Shown: positions 17,929-20,817 of the stretch, in pieces | Layout of the letters: every line of letters begins with the position of its first letter | How positions within the stretch are numbered: the first letter of the stretch is position 1 | Assembly (NCBI GenBank): GCA_905250885.1 | Contig: CAJNOQ010003273.1 | Location: forward strand, 1 to 20,817 | Length of the DNA: 20,817 nt | Source of the DNA: Didymodactylos carnosus | Lineage: Eukaryota > Rotifera > Eurotatoria > Philodinida > Philodinidae | Direction: 5' to 3' | The notes under the pieces: model-generated | Told to the model about the DNA's origin: nothing | Database searches by the model: none | The model's input: only the letters and a program-made list of their open reading frames with translations | Position numbers and translations under genes: made by a program

Positions 17929-18798
17929 TACTATCCATTTCAAAATAGAACGCGAGTGATTACGAGCCGAATAACTCGACAGCAAAAGGTGATAGCGATC
18001 TGCGCTTTTTAGTTTTAGAAACTGGACACCGGGGCGCGTCGATCTATGAAAAGTCACGACTTTCGATAAAGTTTACCATGATGTACCATTCGAAACAAAA
18101 TCCAAAAGCTTATCGTTCCCAAATTACACCATGAAATTCAATCTCAAATAACACCAGTCGGTAACCAGAATATCACTCCTCAAAAGCACGCAAGGTTCAG
18201 ACCTTCGTCTCCTTCGGTTCCGGAGGTACAGACGTTTTTTGAGGGCATATCTGCCTGGTTCTGGATACGTCTGGAAATCTCAAAAACATGTGGACCATAG
18301 ATAATCGATCACGCTGATCATCGTGGCGATATTTGCTTCATTCTCCACTCACCACAACCTCAGCAAAGCCATATTGGTGAAAATCCGGTTTTTCGCTTTC
18401 GTTACCATCAAAGATCAAAAACCGTATATTTCGCTCCTTCCCCGTTCAAATAGACTCAAATATTCGGGAAATGATTAGCAGAGATCAGAGAAAGTGGAAC
18501 TGCTTAAAAAAATCGGATCTGAAGTTTGGTTGTGTGGGAGATTTTGGGGAGTGATGTTCTGGTTACCGACTGGTGTTATTTGAGATTGAATTTCATAGTG
18601 TAATTTGGGAACGATAAGCTTTTGGATTTTGTTTCGAATGGTACATCATGGTAAACTTTATCGAAAGTCGTGACTTTTCATAGGTCGACGCGCCCGGGTG
18701 TCCAGTTTCTAAAACTAAAAAGTGCAGATCGCTATCACCTTTCGCTGTCGAGTTATTCGGCTCGTAATCACTCGCCTTCTATTTTGAAATGGATAGTA
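17929..18798. mobile_element. foldback/TIR element with ~253-bp arms
   Basis: The left arm 17929-18181 begins tactatccatttcaaaatag; the right arm 18547-18798 ends ctattttgaaatggatagta. By eye about eight mismatches separate the arms (for example gaacgcg/gaaggcg, caccgggg/cacccggg, tcgatcta/tcgaccta), roughly 97% identity with little or no gapping. The 365-bp centre (18182-18546) has no useful open frame, so the element is non-autonomous. Very long terminal inverted repeats recall Mutator-like or foldback elements. Bases outside the arms (gacgacaat on the left, gtaagtgga on the right) do not form an obvious target-site duplication, so superfamily and exact ends remain open. The minus-strand open frame at 17875-18057 lies across the left arm and is not a gene. 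Confidence 0.75.
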
Positions 18799-18961
18799 GT
18801 AAGTGGATGTGTGATCGCCACCGAATTATTTCGATGATATCTAACATACTATACACTACACTAACCTTTCACCAATCTCTGCCTTGATATTTCTGTCAGA
18901 GCTGATCACCTGCATTTTAAACTGACTGAAAGCTATAGGCAGGTTGGAGATGAATGAATAA

Positions 18962-19150
18962 TTTTTCCACTGGCGGTCGGCAGATAAAGAAGAATGTTTT
19001 CCTGCCTGCACTCCCTGCAGGGGAAAAGATTTTACCTGCATTCACTGTAGAGAAAGACATTTGAGCGTGGAGGACAAAAAGAGAGAGGAGACCAAGAGAA
19101 ATGTTGATCACACTAAAGATCAGAATGATCTCTTAACGAAAAGAAACTAA
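18962..19150 (+). other. candidate Cys/His-rich exon or relic, unidentified
   Basis: The frame is open between TAA (18959-18961) and TAA (19148-19150), 62 codons without ATG. It reads ADKEECFPACTPCRGKDFTC and then IHCRERHLSVEDKKREE. Two CxxC pairs, a CxxxC and a following RH form a zinc-binding-like spacing (C-x3-C-x2-C-x7-C-x2-C-x2-RH), followed by a charged helical stretch rich in Lys/Glu. This resembles a B-box or RING-type zinc ligand block plus coiled coil, but I cannot name a family. No splice sites were firmly identified. It may be a chance frame in moderately GC-rich DNA, or a pseudogene exon. Confidence 0.25.
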
Positions 19151-19178
19151 CTAACAGGTTTTTTTGTATGTTTACTAG

Positions 19179-19246
19179 ACATTGAAGAGAAATGTTTTAT
19201 CTGTAATCGCTTATATCATTTGCCATGTCATTTTCCTGTGATATAA
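19179..19246 (+). other. second candidate Cys/His-rich exon
   Basis: It follows a splice-acceptor-like gtatgtttactag (ending 19178). It reads IEEKCFICNRLYHLPCH and stops at TAA 19244-19246. The CxxC plus CH pattern resembles half of a RING/PHD-type zinc finger. It lies 30 bp after the previous candidate and on the same strand, which is the only reason it deserves mention at this length. Confidence 0.2.
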
Positions 19247-20755
19247 TGGCCTAGACCACATCTATGTAAAATGACTATTGTTATTGCTCTTTCTCAAATG
19301 AATAAAGTTTAAACTAAACTAAACGAAAAATACAGAATAAAGAAAAACAATGAATTTCGCTCTTATTAGGCTTTGTGCACATAAGACGTATATATACAGT
19401 TCCTTTCTATTTTATCCTATTTTTATATAGTATATATATTGCAGTGTGTAGTGACGCCACTCCTTTTTCGTGGGTCTTTTACTTCGTTCTTTTCTCTTCA
19501 TATCCAGGTTTCTTTAACGGCCTCCATTCGACCATTTTATTCCTGACTAACAATTTTTTTGAAGTCATACTACTTCTACATCATATTTAACAGGAAAAGA
19601 TTGATGGATTATTACGTAATATGTAGAATATTTCAACATAGTAAAATAAATATCGCAACATATTTTATACCAACAACAGTTTTCGACAACAAATCATTTA
19701 AACAACAATAGTAACAACCATATAAGTGCATAATGCTGAATTCGCACACTTTATAGTTAATATGAATATGTTCATCGATGTTGAACAGGCAACATCTGTT
19801 TTTATACTGCTGAAACCATAACTATTCATTAATTGTCCACATCAGGTTGTAAACATTGATGTTTTTGTTATTAATTCTTTTTTTTATCACAATGTAATTT
19901 AGATAATTGAATATAAAGATCAATTATGAAAAATCGATATTTAAATCCAATATTAATACTATCCTTACAAATTGCTTTGTTTATTAAACGAAACAGAAAA
20001 CAGTTTACTGTATACCATTTGATAGTGTCATCCTTTGTATAGGGTCTGTTGAGACTTCTCAATTATGTTTAGTTGATTTTTATTATCACTATATTGTCTG
20101 CGATATTCGTTTAACATTTCATTTTTTTGCATTATTGTTATATTTCATTTGAATAATAGCATCTAATAAATTCGATACCACATTATTTGAATAGCGATCT
20201 GCTATTTGAGAAATACCAGAAGTCATAGAGAAAATAAAGTGTCCGAATACTTATTTCGTTCCAATAATCGACTCCGTGTTAACAAGATCCGTTATAGACT
20301 CATGTATGGTAGTTAAAATTTTTTTAAGTAGAGAGAAATATAGAGAAGACTTTGCTCTATGGTGTTTGAGGGCAACGACTTATCAAAAACTTGATTATAA
20401 TTGCAGCTGTTTTAACCCTTTACCATCGGAAGGTATTTTTTTGAAGATCCATGAAAGGCGACTACTGAACTGGAGCTCTTGAGTGCTCACTATGTCCATT
20501 CGATACTTAAAATAAAATGAAGTTGCCCAGATGACAGAATACAGAATGTCCACAGGGGTGGACATCAGGGGGAGCGACATGAAAAGTACCGATTTTTTCG
20601 TTTTACATTTTTTGTAAGCTGCCAGTAATTCAATGTTTCATCACTTTTATTTTTCGCTTAAAGGCCAATCGTTAGATGCAGCTTTATCTGGTGATCATGA
20701 ATCTGACCCGAGGCTTCTTAATTGAGATCATCTTTTATAATTAAAGAAATAAAGC
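19247..20755. other. AT-rich stretch without recognisable gene
   Basis: Low-complexity AT sequence with poly-T runs. Short open frames (19375-19590 plus, hydrophobic; 19871-20062 minus; 20276-20482 plus; 20395-20580 minus) show no family motif. A TTAACCCTTTACCATCGG at about 20412-20429 resembles a piggyBac-type end, but no partner is visible in the remaining 390 bases. Confidence 0.45.
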
Positions 20756-20815
20756 TGATCTCAGTTTGGAAATGGCATATTCTATCAATTTTGAAAAATG
20801 ATCTCAGTTTGGAAA
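20756..20815. repeat. start of a tandem repeat, period 43 bp
   Basis: tgatctcagtttggaaa occurs at 20756-20772 and 20799-20815, at the very end of the window. Two starts 43 bp apart suggest a minisatellite that may continue outside. Confidence 0.4.
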
Positions 20816-20817
20816 AT

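Noticed and set aside
1-20817. CRISPR array or bacterial operon structure
   Set aside because: No evenly spaced direct repeats with spacers, no ribosome-binding-site pattern, and splice-like signals and SINE/LINE remnants indicate a eukaryote.

Overview
The window looks like nuclear DNA from a bdelloid rotifer (Adineta/Rotaria type). It is AT-rich and gene-poor, and most of what it holds is decayed mobile DNA. Three things point to a bdelloid: a broken copy of an N-terminal module I know from bdelloid TPR/ADP-ribosyltransferase-like proteins (11708-12053), an F-box protein of a kind expanded in bdelloids (13350-14333), and an intact intronless gene that reads like a bacterial choline/ethanolamine-kinase-type phosphotransferase (15191-16099, minus), a likely case of horizontal acquisition. 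All family calls are from memory of the families; no search was run.

Layout. 1-2295 has no convincing gene but carries a tRNA-derived SINE-like element with a MIR/CORE-like core (about 1070-1520). 2296-3153 is the first exon, or all that remains, of a type II membrane protein gene ending at a strong splice donor. 3910-5744 holds two pieces of one kind of DDE transposase: an HTH N-terminus and a frameshifted catalytic piece. Between them lie about 1 kb packed with variants of the palindrome TTAACGCGTTAA. 6300-6650 is an isolated CpG-rich patch, followed by an ISXO2/Merlin-like transposase scrap (6781-6978) and a small piggyBac-like MITE with TTAA ends (7084-7294). 9880-10260 is a three-frame remnant of a non-LTR reverse transcriptase. 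12342-12870 is a long imperfect inverted repeat.

The right half contains the F-box gene, cut by an in-frame TAA, and the kinase gene, the only clearly intact coding sequence. The 227 bp just downstream of the kinase recur at 17365-17591, next to an undetermined base (17592) and between two identical 127-bp copies; this may be an assembly join. 17929-18798 is a foldback element with about 253-bp arms at roughly 97% identity. Two short Cys/His-rich reading frames follow near 19 kb, and the end of the window shows two copies of a 43-bp-period repeat.

The genes do not form a pathway. The pattern of many unrelated transposon families, broken host genes and one intact bacterial-like gene fits the TE- and HGT-rich, often subtelomeric, compartments described for bdelloids. 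No telomeric repeat is visible to prove that placement.
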